64,000 nt of DNA from Chlorocebus sabaeus (GCF_047675955.1 NC_132925.1:77567622-77631621), one strand, 5' to 3'. Counted from the stretch's first letter, positions 12,004 to 23,425 are shown. The notes: a model not told the origin generated them from the letters alone. Translations and numbers: made by a program.

Positions 12004-12689
12004 CTGGGAAGGATCACCCGGCAAGGGTGGAAAAGAGGCAACAGAAGAAAAAGCAGAGAAGCATCAGTAATTAAGATTGGGAATGAGGCCCTGGTTGTCA
12101 TCCTCTGAGGATTTTACTCATCTATGCTATGGAGTTTTCCAAGGTATGGCATAAAGTTGACATTAGGTGGTCCATGGGTAATCAACTTTTATTTTAATGG
12201 TTTTATAATAATTGTGAACATGTGAAAAAGCATAACTAGTGAATCAGACTCAGCTTTTCACTGCTACTACCCAAGATGAGGCTGAGTGCCAAAAAAAGTG
12301 AGTAGTGTTAAAGCTGACTTACACAACAAAGAAGTCATGAATTGGAAAAATCAGATGGCCATCTGTTCTTGGGGTGATGAGAGGCAGAAGACCTTTGATT
12401 TTATGTGTATCACCGACACTTGAGGAGATACTCAGCTCTAGGTCTGGAAAGATACTGGGTGGCCAGTCCAACCCCACTGTCTCCCAGTGAGAAAGTGGGT
12501 GGACAAGGAGGGAAAGCAGCCTGCCCAGGTCTGCAGTGACAGGGTCAGAGGCAGGAGTCATGCTCTGCACTGTATGCTCTGGGCACTGGTTGACATCTCT
12601 GCATCTCCATGTTGGGCACTGCAGAGTCACTGTACATTTCAGCTTCCAAGTTTACCCATGGGAAAATCTGAGCCCATACAGATGACAAC

Positions 12690-12880
12690 AACATCAACAA
12701 CAATAACAAGAATTCCAATTAACAAATGCCAACTGTGTGCCAGGGCTTCCCATGCTACTCTGGAGGCAGGCATGATCATCACCCCATTTTGCAGGTTAGG
12801 AAACTGAGACACAGAGATGTTAAGAAGGCACAAATGCAGGGCTGCCTGGGTCCAAGACTCGGCTCGTTCTTAGCACCATA
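12690..12880 (-). repeat. MIR
   Basis: 'ccaactgtgtgccagggctt', 'cattttgcaggttaggaaac' and 'tgagacacagagatgttaag' in reverse MIR order. Confidence 0.82.
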
Positions 12881-12884
12881 CTAA

Positions 12885-13150
12885 ATCGGGGCTCAAATCT
12901 GGGGGTTTGACTCACATAAGGTATCTCAGGAAAACAAGAAGTGCTGCTCTGAGCTATTAGTCTAATTTTAGCTTGCCTTCTGGGTGATGCTGGACGCATT
13001 ACTTTAACTCACTGAGCCTTGGTTTCCTAATCTGTAAAACGGGAATAACAGTAACACTGACCTTGTGGGCTGCCTGGAGAAGTAAATAAAATAATCTGTG
13101 CCTGAAACCTAGGAAGAGTTTAGTGAATTTTAGGCCATTATTATTATCAC
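12885..13150 (+). repeat. MIR
   Basis: 'ctcactgagccttggtttcc', 'taatctgtaaaacgggaata' and a later 'aataaaataatctgtgcctg' in MIR order. Confidence 0.8.
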
Positions 13151-13505
13151 CACGGCTGTGATTAGTATTTTATTCATTATACCAGCCAGAGCTGGGGAAG
13201 CTAAGATATTAATTCTGGTTCCAGAAATTTTCAGATCCATGTAACTTTAGGCAAATGACAACCTCTGAATTTGAGTATATGTCAAATGAAAGGGTTGGAA
13301 CAGATTTAACCCCTTTGTGGTCCTGCATTGTCTGATCCCACAAATCGTAACTAAAAATATGAAGAATTTTTACCTTCACAAAATTATACAATATAACCAC
13401 CTAACACTGTTGCATAGCTTGTAAGGTATTGGATTATAAAAAGTGAATAATGTAATTTTTTCTCTACCATAACTGCTTTACATTGAGCAGTTTAACAACA
13501 TTATA

Positions 13506-13519
13506 CTGCCACCTCGTGG
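13506..13519 (-). promoter_or_regulatory. CTCF-like motif next to exon E
   Basis: On the minus strand CCACGAGGTGGCAG matches 13 of 14 positions of the CTCF core CCASYAGRKGGCRS. It lies 63 bp downstream of exon E. Binding is an inference. Confidence 0.5.
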
Positions 13520-13582
13520 TGACAGTTTTAACTGCAAGCAAATTAACAGCCACGACAAATCAATTTCCCATTCTCTACTTAC

Positions 13583-13632
13583 CACTCCTGTTTTCACTAT
13601 TCTGGTCCCTTGGAATATTCGAGTGGTATTAG
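13583..13632 (-). CDS. PTPRG: PTPRG exon E: 50-nt stalk exon
   Basis: This short exon contributes two bases completing Ala, then 16 codons, NTTRIFQGTRIVKTGV. It joins the FN3 domain to the extracellular stalk. It starts with an N-glycosylation sequon (Asn-Thr-Thr) and contains a basic stretch with Arg and Lys. It is too short to be found by ORF length; I located it from the expected PTPRG peptide and confirmed the boundaries: acceptor tttgtttctcag, donor GTG|gtaagt (near-consensus). Phase 1 in, phase 0 out, compatible with exons D and F. A CTCF-like motif lies 63 bp downstream at 13506-13519, and a MER1-type transposon relic begins about 60 bp upstream. Confidence 0.94.
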
Positions 13633-13693
13633 CTGAGAAACAAAGAAATTACATTTAAGCAATAAAACTTTTTTTTGTGGCTCTAACAAGACA

Positions 13694-13864
13694 TTCCTCA
13701 TGAACACAAATCTGAATTACATATAATTTTCACATGTCAAAATAATATTCTGTAGATTTTTTCCAACCATTTAAAAATGTAAAACCCTTCTTGGCTTATG
13801 AGTCATACAAAACCATGCAGAGAGCTAGATTTGGTTTGTGGATAGTAGCGTGCTGACCCCTGTC
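13694..13864 (+). mobile_element. MER1A-like 3' fragment
   Basis: 'attttcacatgtcaaaataa', 'caaccatttaaaaatgtaaa' and 'gctgacccctg' match the 3' half of MER1A. The 5' half is absent. Confidence 0.75.
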
Positions 13865-13884
13865 TTAAGCTATTAGTTAAAAAA

Positions 13885-14470
13885 TTATTTTTCAATTTTT
13901 ATTGTTTTCTGTTTTATTGAGGTAAAAATTTAGTAAAATGCATAAGATACAGGTGTATACTTAAATGAATTTTACATACGTAAACACCTGTGTAACCACT
14001 CCCCATAGTAAGATAAAGACATTCGCTAGTGCTTTGCTGGAGAAAAGGTGTACCTGTGTTGGCATCTAGTCAATATCCACCGCTACCCCCAAAGCTAGTC
14101 ACTATTTGGACTCTGTCAGTTTTACCTGTATCTGAACTTGATTTAAATTATCGTATTACACCATTGTTCCTCCTCTACTATCTTTTTGGTCATGATTTCT
14201 TATCCTTTTTGTGATTCTAATTATCCATCCTTAACTTTTTACTGTTTACCTTAAATTGGTACTTTCACCACTTGTTAAAAATGTAAGAACTGTATGATAA
14301 TTTAATTCTATTTTCCCACCTTACCTTTTGTGTACTGTTATATTTCTATTCCTACCTGTATTTTAAAATCCTGTAAGCTACTGCCAATTGGTTTAAATGG
14401 TCCAATGATTTTATATTAGGCATACATTACCCTTGTTGGTGTTTATTTCTTCCTGTAGCTCTGTTCTCCT
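13885..14470 (-). repeat. Diverged L1M 3' fragment
   Basis: 'ttttattgaggtaaaaattt', then 'gaattttacatacgtaaaca' and 'cctgtgtaaccactcc' resemble reversed old L1 3' ends. The far boundary is uncertain. Confidence 0.55.
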
Positions 14471-14499
14471 ATGTGTTATTAAACAATATAACTTAGAAA

Positions 14500-14567
14500 A
14501 CAATTTTTTAAGATTATGGTAAAATACATGACAGAATTTATCATCTTAAAATTAAAAAAAAAAAAAA
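14500..14567 (-). repeat. L1M 3' end, part 1, split by an Alu
   Basis: 'aaatacatgacagaatttat' and 'catcttaaaatt' form the start of the same reversed L1 segment as at 3361. It continues after the Alu at 14870. Confidence 0.7.
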
Positions 14568-14855
14568 GGCCAGGCACAGTGGCTCAAGCCTGCAATCCCA
14601 GCACTTTGGGAGGCCGAGGTGGGCAGATCACGAGGTCAGGAGATCGAGACCATCCTGGCCAACATGGTGAAACCTCGTCTCTACTAAAATACAAAAAATT
14701 AGCCAGGCGTGGTAGCGCGCACCTGTAGTCCCAGTTACTTGGGAGGCTGAGGCAATCGCTTGAACCTGGAAGGCGGAGGTTGCAGTGAGCCGAGATAGCG
14801 CCACTGCACTCCAGCCTGGCGACAGAGCAAGACTTCATCTCAAAAATAAATAAAT
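14568..14855 (+). repeat. Alu (AluS/Y-like)
   Basis: Starts 'ggccaggcacagtggctcaa', both arms present, ends with an A-rich tail of AAAT repeats. It is inserted in an L1. Confidence 0.94.
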
Positions 14856-14869
14856 GCATAAATAAATAT

Positions 14870-15322
14870 TAAACTAAAAAAATTACTGTCTTAACCATGT
14901 TTAAGTGTATGCTTGAGTAGTGTTAAGGTTGTTCACACAGTTGTACAACCACTACTTCTATCCCTCTCCAGAAATTTGTCATCTTGCAAAATGGAAACTC
15001 TATCTGCATTAAAGAACCTGTTTCTTCCTTCCCCCAACCCTGGCAACCACCACGGTACTTTCTCTATGAATCTGACTGCTCTGGATACTTCATATAAGTG
15101 GAATCATACATATTTGTCCTTTTGTGTCTCACTTATTTTACTCCGTGTAACATCCTCAAGCTTGATCCACCTTGCAGCATGTATCAGAATGCCCTTCGTT
15201 TTTGAGGGTGAATAATATTCCATTGTATGTATATAGCATGTTTTGTTTATGCCTGCATCAGTCAATGCACACTTGGGTTGCTTTCACCTTTTGGCTACTG
15301 CAAATAATGCTAAACAACATGA
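14870..15322 (-). repeat. L1M 3' end, part 2
   Basis: 'ctggcaaccaccacggtact', 'ggaatcatacatatttgtcc', 'atattccattgtatgtatat' and 'cacttgggttgctttcacc' match the reversed L1 3' region, the same part as at 3361-3855. Confidence 0.85.
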
Positions 15323-15536
15323 CTTTTAAAAAACCCTGTCAAACTGCTTCTATGTGGTTCTTTCAAAAACCAAAAGTGCTATGTAAACTGAAAAGCTGCT
15401 TCCTACATACACTGAGAGATTAGCGAAAATGCTAATTACCAAAATAATAACACTTGTACCTGCTATGATATTTACCAAAACCAGAAACGGCAAGTGACCC
15501 ACATATATTTTTGTTTGGCCTGCAAACTTTTATAAA

Positions 15537-15566
15537 GACAAACAAAACAAAACAAAACAAAACAAT
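15537..15566. repeat. (AAACA)n simple repeat
   Basis: Four to five perfect AAACA-type units. Confidence 0.9.
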
Positions 15567-17849
15567 TTGCCACCAAAATTGTAGATGGTAGCTTTCTCTA
15601 AAGCTCTCAATCTCTTGCTTATCTGAAAACTCACAATAATGGCAAAACTAGGCTCACCTTCCAGCAGGGCACCTTTCAGCTGGGACTGAGTGTCTGTCAC
15701 CCCCTTTAGCTGGCCACATGGTCTCTGATTTCCCACTGGCGGTGCTCCCCTCATGTGTACATGCCCCCTGCCTGGCCCCATGGGCGCTGGAGTTTGCAAC
15801 CTTGACCTGATGATATATCCATTTTGCATAGTTGGAAAGTCAAATGTGTGTAGAGACAAATGTGAGGAACAGACCCATCTAAATAAAATAACCCTTTAGG
15901 TCCCAGGTCAAATAAGGCAGCAAAGAAAGCAAATAACAGGGGTCTCACCCAGCCTAAATATAGCCTTCCATGATCACTGAGCTGCTCAAAGATCAATACT
16001 GTATGCTTCAGACAGGCGTGCATGCCTCCCCTAGTTGAGACAGGAAAAAAGGTTCCCAGGAGGAACTACTTTACCTGCCCTTTTAAAGGGGCTCTACTTA
16101 AGGCCAACAAATGGAACAGCCACTCCATCAGCATGTGGCTTTCCACTGGTCTTGAACAGTCTCCACTGGCGTCAATATCCACTGGGGTCAGTGACAGCCC
16201 TGGTGACTAGAAGCTTCTACAGGACCTTTCATATCAGGAGTTTAGTGTAACCTAGGGTCCATGGGCCTAATGGGATTTTTCTAAGCTCTCACTGCTAATG
16301 GTGCCCTTTTTTCCACTATGCATGTAGGCAGCCAATATCAACTGCATTCACAGGACCTGCAGCTTTGTCTCTGACTGAAATCTCAGATATTTTCATACTA
16401 CCTTAGAGTTGTTGTAGCTATTTTGGAATATCATTGATGTTCATCACTACTCAGAAATCACTGGAGCTAACAGACCAACCACTTGTCATTTAATACCTTA
16501 ATTTTAAAAAGCACACATATTATTATATCCCGAATGTGTTTAAAATATTTTGACAACTGTATTGAATATAATTGGTTCCTTTCCTATGTATTGCACTTAT
16601 TTATCTAAAACCATTCTGAGAGAGAATCCATGGGCTTTGCCACGGATGGGTCTGTGGCTCAAAGAAGCAGCTTCTAAATCCCCATTTTCCATGACTGTTG
16701 AGAACTGCAAAAAGGCTTTGAATATCTAATCAATATTTTCATCATTTTGTTGAAGACTGTGGGTGTTTGGTAATTTTTACTCTTTGAGGTAGGCCATTGC
16801 TGTGTGTTAGTGATTGGGCTTTGCGATAAGAAAACCCAACTCAGCAGCAGAGATTTTCTGAAGTCACCTGTACCCAAGCCATCATTTCCCTGGTTGTAAA
16901 ATAACCCCTACTGCACCAGCTGCCATAAAGTGAGGTTCAGATGAAATAACTTATGTAAAAATGCTCTGTCGCTGTGAACCATTCTACAAATATTGCTTGC
17001 TATTATTATTGCTATATCTTCCACAGTAAGGTAAACATATTTATTATAATGTTACATATAACCTAAATAGTGTTATATTTACTATAATATGGTAAATATT
17101 CCATGTGGCTTCCTAATGCTCCCAAGCCAGATTAAATTTATTATTGAGAAACCTAATTATTCTGAAAAAGGAGGTATCTTTTTTCTTTCCATTTTAAAAC
17201 TTGCCCCCTTATCAACATAGAGGGATAAACACAAATCTATGTAATGAGTAAACTCATGTCCACCTCTGAGCAAAGAAAGACTATAGACAAGGAGACACTG
17301 GCCATTTTCAGCAAGTCACTGTGATCAGACATTTAAACTATTCCATGCTTTGAACTTACTAGCTGACAGGGCCTTTTTGAATTACATTATATTATAAACA
17401 TTTAATTTTTCAAAGTCCATGCAGAAGCCAGGGAGCTCTGGGGCCTATTAATCAGGTAAGGCAGTTCTGCAGATTCTAGGCTCTTGGAAGGAGCACATGG
17501 GAGGCCTCATCATGATTTATGTGTCCGAAGTTCCAGGGCCCCGGCCTCAGCAAGCTCCCAGTCTGGCTTCTTTCTTTCTCCCCTGGGCCAGCACAGACCT
17601 GGCCTTGGCCTGCAGTCCTTCCTCAACACAGGGAAAGAGACCAATATGTTCATGGTAAAGGTAGACACAGGGAGCAGGATTTATTTATGAAATAAATGCA
17701 GCTATGCTCATTTCCATTAGTTTAAATGGAAGGATGAGATCAATGTGAACATTAGCAAAGAATATTTAAATACTAAATGGAAAATGTTCAAGCCAGAAGG
17801 GACCCTTGGAGGAAATCTAGGCTGGAGGGCTTCTAATCCTAGGTTTATT

Positions 17850-18110
17850 ATTTATTATTTTTATACACTAATACTAAGGGGGAGATTTATACATGGTGCC
17901 AGTAACTAGCACTATGTGAATGAGTTAACATGCATTACCCCGCATCATTCTACAAAGACCCTGTGGGGTAGGTACTACAGATACTGCCACTTTTTGGATT
18001 GGGAAACTATAGGTTCAAGTAGTTAAGAAACATTCTCAAAGTTGCACAGCTTCTAAGAGGCAGCCAGGACTCAGACCAGAGGTCCTTACTCCAGAACCCC
18101 TTACAGTGCC
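17850..18110 (-). repeat. MIR
   Basis: 'ctgtggggtaggtactacag', 'ggattgggaaactataggtt' and 'gttgcacagcttctaagagg' in reverse MIR order. Confidence 0.82.
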
Positions 18111-18114
18111 TGGC

Positions 18115-18250
18115 AGTTCCCAGGGCCATCAGGGTCAACTTGTGAAAGCTCAGATTCCTGGATAACGGCCCCCGCCCCAGGAAGATTCTGATGCACTTGG
18201 TCTGGGAGGGGCCCATGAATGTGCACTTCTCAAATGAGGCTTCCAGGAGA
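18115..18250 (-). mobile_element. MER20-like hAT relic (partial)
   Basis: 'aggaagattctgatgcactt' and 'ctgggaggggccc' resemble MER20/MER5-type elements. Ends are missing. Confidence 0.5.
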
Positions 18251-18724
18251 TCTTGCTGCTGCTGCTAGTCCACAACTCACATGCCTTACTGGGCCCCCAA
18301 AGTTGTATGCAAAATTTTGGCACTTCGTAGGGAAAATGTCCAAACCTTCATCAGATCCATAATTCAAAAAGGGTTCACCACTGGCCTGGTTAACCTGGTG
18401 TGGGTTTCTTATTTGATAGACACCTGAGAAGTCAAGGACATGATTCAAGAGGACCTCAGGCTGGCAGAGCAGAGTCCAGCACCCCGGTCCCTCCTTCCAT
18501 GCTGGTCTTAAGGCCTGTCATCAAACCAAATCAGCAAACTACAGCCCATGGCTATAGCCTGTAACTGCCTAAATAATACTGGAACCAGGACTGGGATTAG
18601 GTTGGGGCAAGTAGGAGATAGTATATCCTATCTATCTCTACTTAAAATTCAGATATTTTATTCATGAGATTTTTACATTAATTTTGCTTTTATTTTTATT
18701 TTTGTTTTTATTTTATTTTATTTT

Positions 18725-19017
18725 CATTTTTTCGAGATGGAGTTTCACTCTTGTTGCCCAGCCTGGAGTACAGTGGCGCGATCTCAGCTCACTGCAATCT
18801 CCGCCTGCCAGGTTCAAGCGATTCTCCTGCCTCAGCCATCCGAGTAGCTGGGATTATAGGTGTCCACCACCACGTCCAGCTAATTTTTGTTTTTTTTTAG
18901 TAGAGACGGGGTTTTCACCATGTTGGCCAGGCTGGTCTCGAACTCCTGACCTCGTGATCCACCCGCCTCAGCCTCCCAAAGTGCTGGGATAACAGGCGTG
19001 AGCCACCGCATCTGGCC
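18725..19017 (-). repeat. Alu (AluS-like)
   Basis: Preceded by a T-rich tail with TTTTA units from about 18684. 'gagatggagtttcactcttg' start and 'accgcatctggcc' end. It is the downstream member of the Alu pair flanking exon D. Confidence 0.94.
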
Positions 19018-19645
19018 TAATTTTCTTTTAAAAAACATCCCATTAAAATGTTATGTCTCTTGATCACTCAATTTTTTGATGCCCCTTAAAATTTTGAGCG
19101 AAGGCAAACGTCCCACTTGCTTTACCCTAGTTCTGACCCTGGACCTTTCTATTAGTCCCTAAATCATCAGGACCATCTATCTAGATCCAGGAATCTCAAG
19201 GATCCTGCATGCAGGGGTTTGTTTGTGTGGCTTGCAAGTCAGAAGGGTGAGCTGTTTTGGGCTGTAGTTTTTGAGAGAACAGCTAACTGAATCACATTAG
19301 AAAGACAAAGAGGATATTCGACGGTACAACTTGGAGGTGATTTTGTGATCTGTCACGGCGCTGGGCAGTGACTGAGAGAAAGGCCCGAGTACTTGGTTCC
19401 CCACAGTTGGAAAATAATAAAACAAACAATCAAAAATGCTTTGTTTTTTCTCCCCTCTTCTGCCTATAAAACCTCCAGCCTAAAAGACCTAAATTACTAG
19501 GGCTTCCCGCATAGACTTTAAAACTCTACACTGATTCTTTAGCCAGACTTGTATTCTTCCCCAGCACCTGAGCAGGAAGAAGCAGAAAGCATCGGGAGGG
19601 AGTCTCAGGAGCGCCCCTGGTCACAGGAGGGGAAGCCAGCCTCAC

Positions 19646-19754
19646 CTTGAAACAGCATCGTCTGGCTGAAGTCGCTGCGCATGTCGTTCCGACACACGGC
19701 CTGGACTCGGAACAGGTAAAGGCTATCGGGTGAGACATGGCTAATGGTGGCTTT
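19646..19754 (-). CDS. PTPRG: PTPRG exon D: second half of the fibronectin type III domain
   Basis: The 109 nt are 36 codons ([20 protein letters not shown] ... TMLFQ) plus one base. [17 protein letters not shown] is the canonical FN3 E-F region: the Leu-x-Pro-like turn followed by the F-strand pattern Tyr-x-Phe-Arg-Val-x-Ala-Val. [11 protein letters not shown] is the G strand. Exons C and D together are 294 nt, exactly 98 codons, and are bounded by phase-1 introns. The acceptor is a strong pyrimidine tract ending tttacctacag and the donor is CAAG|gtgagg. Two Alu elements in the same orientation lie about 0.63 kb and 0.24 kb away on the two sides. Skipping this exon alone would shift the frame. 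Confidence 0.96.
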
Positions 19755-19993
19755 CTGTAGGTAAAGAAGGAAAAGGCAGTGAGTTAGTTTTGAAGGCCAG
19801 GGCACACTTTGCATTCTAAAGCCAAACCTGAGTGCCCTGGCAAAGCCTGACAGACGTGATGCTTCCCTGCTGACCAAAGGCTCACTTTGGAAGGAAAGAC
19901 TGTTTGGACCCTGCCTGGGAATCTTTTTATGAACTTCCTTGGGTACTGTTTTCCACACTGAAATGTGCAGGACACAGGAAAGAGTAACATTAT

Positions 19994-20299
19994 TCTTTTT
20001 TTTTTCTTTTTTTTTTTGAGATGAAGTCCCGCTCTGTCACCTAGGCTGGAGTTCAGTGGTGAAATCTCAGCTCACTGCAACTTCCGTTTCCCAGGTTCAA
20101 GTGATTCTCCTGCCTCAGCCTCCCGAGTAGCTGGGATTATAGGAGCCCGCCACCAAGCCCAGCTAATTTTTGTATTTTTAGTAGAGACAGTGTTTTGCCA
20201 TGTTGGCCAGGCTGGTCTCGAACTCCTGACCTCAGATCATCTGCCCACCTCAGCCTCCCAAAGTGCTGAGATTACAGGCGTGAGTCACCCTGCCCGCCC
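19994..20299 (-). repeat. Alu (AluS-like)
   Basis: Double T run, 'gagatgaagtcccgctctg' start, complete arms, 'ccctgcccgccc' end. It lies 240 bp upstream of exon D. Confidence 0.94.
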
Positions 20300-20374
20300 A
20301 TGTCTGTTTCTTTACAGTTTAAAGGCCTCACTGTCTTTGTATTACGCAGAGTACAGGGCATATTGCAAGGAAGA

Positions 20375-20545
20375 ACACCAGGCTAGAAGGCAGAGGACAT
20401 GGCCTCCTCATACCACTCGCAAGCTGTGGGGTTCTGAGCCAGTTCTTTCAGCCTCTCCTGTTTCTATAAAATGGGGAGAGGAAGAGCTACTTCATAGGTT
20501 CTTCTGAGAAGTATGTAACATAGGCCCAGTAAACCTTGCTCAGAG
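20375..20545 (+). repeat. MIR
   Basis: 'aaggcagaggacatggcctc', 'gttctgagccagttctttca' and 'tttctataaaatggggagag' in MIR order. Confidence 0.72.
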
Positions 20546-20588
20546 GTAGAACACACCAAGCAACAGAAAGAATGCCACCTGGCTAACA

Positions 20589-20799
20589 CAGGGGTGTTGG
20601 CAAGCTGTGGCCCACTGTCTGTTTTTATAAATAAAGTTTTATTGGCAAACAGCCATGGCCATTTGTTTATGTAGGTCTATGGCTGCCTTCACTCTACAGT
20701 GGCAGAGTTGAGTAGTTATGCCAGAGCCTGCATGACCTATAAAGCCTCAGGTATTCACAATCTGGCCCTTTCCAGAAAAAAAGTTTGCCAACCTCTGGT
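20589..20799 (-). mobile_element. MER1B hAT-Charlie element
   Basis: 'caggggtgttggcaagctg' to 'aagtttgccaacctctgg', with 'aataaagttttattggcaaa' inside. It appears full-length. Confidence 0.88.
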
Positions 20800-22868
20800 C
20801 AAACATCAGCCAAATCCAGGTCCCTCTTCCTCACAGTTTCATTCTGACAACCTTTAAAAATGAGAAAATGTAAACTACCCAAAAAGCAGGCAGTACTTAC
20901 CTCCTAAAGAAACAAACAAGAAAAGCAACTGATTTTCAAAGACTCTTCCTAATAGATGAGTTGTCGTATCATCAAAGCATGTATTCTGAGCCAAGTATAG
21001 AAGCAGCTCTGTGAGCTTAACCACCGAGTGGGAGTGGGTTTTCCCAACGCAGCTACTGAAAACCTCTGAACTGGTATTAACATGTTATTGTGGCCATACC
21101 TGCTGATGTTGCCTTGAAAGCAGCTTCCTAGTGAGAGGGGTAGGCTAGGGCCGTGGTATTTAACTTTACGCCTCATTTGTCTCGTTTGGAAAAGGTAGGC
21201 AGTAACACCTGCCCACAGGTTTGTGGTGAAGACGTGGGAGGCGGATGCCCACTAGAAAATGCTGCTCAAATGATATGCATTACTTTCAGGTTTCTGGGCC
21301 ACAATAACCATGAGTTAGAGAATAGATTTGTTGTCACTAAGTCAGCACTCTTCACTCGTTGAGGAATTAGAAAAATTAATTTTGTGTGTCCCCAAAGAAA
21401 ATAACTAGCCCTAGAAATTCTTGTAAGAAAGAAGTTGCTGTCAATGCATGTTTTTCTCTACATCTCTCTCTTTCTCTGAAACTAATTTATGTTTCATTCT
21501 CTAAACCTCTGACCCCATCTTCTGTTCAGAGCGAAATCTTCACTCCATCTATGCAGGGATTTATTAGAATTCACTCCAAGACGGTATCTATTCATCTTTG
21601 CATGTTTAATTATTTTCCACTTAGAACAAGAAACTGCATAAGTGCCTAGATGGTTTCTGCTGATTAATGCAAGCCATCCTCACTTCAGAAAGAGAAAAAT
21701 CCCTTATGGACTTCCAGTTGTGACAAGAGAAAGGTTAAAATACATCATAACCTTGGGTGCCTTTCAATAGATTCCTCTCTGATTTCACGAAGCTCATCAT
21801 TCCCTAATGTGACCCAGATAACAATGTCTAGTGGGGAAATTGAAAATATAAATGGAAATGAAGTAAAAGAATCTTCATCTAAAGAACTATGAAAAGTATT
21901 ATTCTATAACTGATTGAATGGGCCCGGAGGACTCTGTATAGGGAGGAAAAAAGTGATAACAGCCATTAAGAATCCCACTTGGTGCTACTGCATTTTTCAT
22001 GTGCATGTACAATTACGGGTTTCATTACTCCACAGCCGTCCTTTGATTAACAATAAACACAAGGCTTTCAAACCAAATATGTCACTCTGAGTTTTTAGGC
22101 AAAGACTTAAAGACAGTAGTTGTGGAGAGTTTGCTTTCATAGGGAAGGAGATGGCTTCTGCTAACATCTGTTCTGAAGGGCCTTGTGTGTTGGACACTAA
22201 ACATTTAGGTAAATTTTAAGAGGAGATGTTGAATTTGGCACGTGTAGCTCAAAGTGAGGTCGGATAGTATAGTATTTGAGTATCTGAGAAAAGAGAGAAA
22301 ATATTACACAACTGCAGGGGTTTGGCAGGTATTGCAAATATGTAAGGCAGAACAACTGTGACAAAGGGAAGTGGCAGCAACTGTGGACAGTGGTGGTGGT
22401 GACGTGAGCAGCAGTAGCTTTAGTAGGGGAAGAGGAACAGGAGAATGATTGTAATAAATAATAGCTAATATTGATATAGTTATATAGGACTTGTTGAATA
22501 CTTGTATAGCTCATTTAGTATTTATGATAATCCCATTGATAATCCCATCAGATGAAAAGGGCCTAATTGAGGCTGTTTGTTAACAATGAAAGGAAAAGCA
22601 GTCAAGTTTTAAAGGACCCAATCTAAAGAAATGAACTGGCTCTCCAGGTTGCGTAGCTGTTAAGTGTGAGGTTGGGATGGCACCCAGGCAGGCTCCGTCT
22701 GCTGTCCTCCCTGGCACTCTCGAGCAGTGCAATGGCAGTGCCCATGTTCACCAGACAGTGTAAGGACAGATGACACAGAGCTGGCACACTGTGCAGTGCC
22801 TGGCAGAGAGATGCAGCAGGAGTCTCTCTCTGCAGCATGTACCCCGAATCAGAGCAGGGGCTTCATAC

Positions 22869-23053
22869 CAAGTCTTTGTCGCTGTCCTTTGTAAATGTCT
22901 TCTCCTTCTCATCCTCATTCTTGGTCCAGCTGTAGGAGATCATATAGTTCATGATGGGTGGGTGGTAGATGGTCTCCGGCTGGCTCCAGGACACCTGCAG
23001 TGCCGTCTGGTTCAGAGGCTGCACCTTCATGTGGATGGGTGGAGAGCTGCAAA
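22869..23053 (-). CDS. PTPRG: PTPRG exon C: first half of the fibronectin type III domain
   Basis: The 185 nt are two bases completing Val, then 61 codons from CSSPPIHMKV to KDSDKDL. This is the N-terminal half of the single FN3 domain of PTPRG: the LQVSWSQPE segment carries the B-strand Trp, and IMNYMISYSWT is the C-strand with its Tyr residues. LNQTAL contains an N-glycosylation sequon (Asn-Gln-Thr). The tail NEDEKEKTFTKDSDKD is a highly charged loop. The acceptor is ctgtgtatctttag, a poor pyrimidine tract, and the donor is TTG|gtatga. A 29-bp minisatellite starts about 170 bp upstream of the acceptor. Phase 1 in, phase 0 out. The FN3 domain contributes to ectodomain structure; contactin-family ligands are known to bind the CA-like domain of this receptor. 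Confidence 0.96.
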
Positions 23054-23224
23054 CTAAAGATACACAGGGCTCAGCTCAGGAAGCTTTCAGAACAATGTGC
23101 CATTCAATCCGTGTCCCTAAGGACTGCAGCCTCAAAAAGTTGAAAGAGTAATACAGGAAGCATCCATGCTCCTTTCTCCTGGGTCCTCTTAACACTGTGT
23201 GTGTAGAAAGAGGGGGAGAACATT

Positions 23225-23425
23225 GTACACACACACACACATGCATGGGACACAGATGCACACACACACGTGCACGGAATACAGATGCACACACACACAT
23301 GCATGGGACACAGATGCACACACACACGTGCACAGAATACAGATGCACACACACATGCATGGGACACAGATGCACACACACATGTGCACGGGACACAGAT
23401 GCACATGCGCACACACACACAGCTG
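23225..23425. repeat. 29-bp CA-rich minisatellite
   Basis: The marker 'cagatgc' recurs at 23253, 23282, 23311, 23340, 23367 and 23396, a 29-bp period with one 27-bp unit. Each unit is a CA run followed by 'gcatgggacacagatg' or 'gcacggaatacagatg', and the two kinds alternate in the first half. All frames stay open through it, giving spurious Cys-rich reading frames. Confidence 0.95.

Larger units (their letters stand above)
12004..13582 (-). other. PTPRG: PTPRG intron between exons E and F
   Basis: A 1,579-bp intron in phase 0. It contains two MIR relics in opposite orientations (12690-12880 and 12885-13150), a possible third at 12430-12640, and AT-rich unique sequence at 13160-13560 with a CTCF-like motif at 13506-13519. 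12070-12430 shows nothing recognisable. Confidence 0.92.
13633..19645 (-). other. PTPRG: PTPRG intron between exons D and E
   Basis: A 6,013-bp phase-1 intron. It holds a MER1A-like tail, two antisense L1 3' fragments (one split by an Alu), an AAACA short repeat, a MIR, a MER20-like piece and one Alu. 15570-16870, 16900-17850 and 19020-19640 are unique or too diverged to classify; no further exon was seen. Confidence 0.92.
19755..22868 (-). other. PTPRG: PTPRG intron between exons C and D
   Basis: A 3,114-bp phase-0 intron with one Alu (19994-20299), a MIR (20375-20545) and a MER1B (20589-20799). 20810-22860 is mostly unique; a possible worn MIR lies at 22510-22760. No RNA gene or extra exon was recognised. 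Confidence 0.92.

Noticed and set aside
11489..12070. A 193-codon plus-strand frame antisense to exon F, and further 170- and 184-codon frames there
   Set aside because: They arise from the GC-rich, low-complexity composition of exon F. The peptides are Ser/Pro/Glu-rich with no recognisable domain, and the opposite strand has a clear PTPRG match with splice sites.
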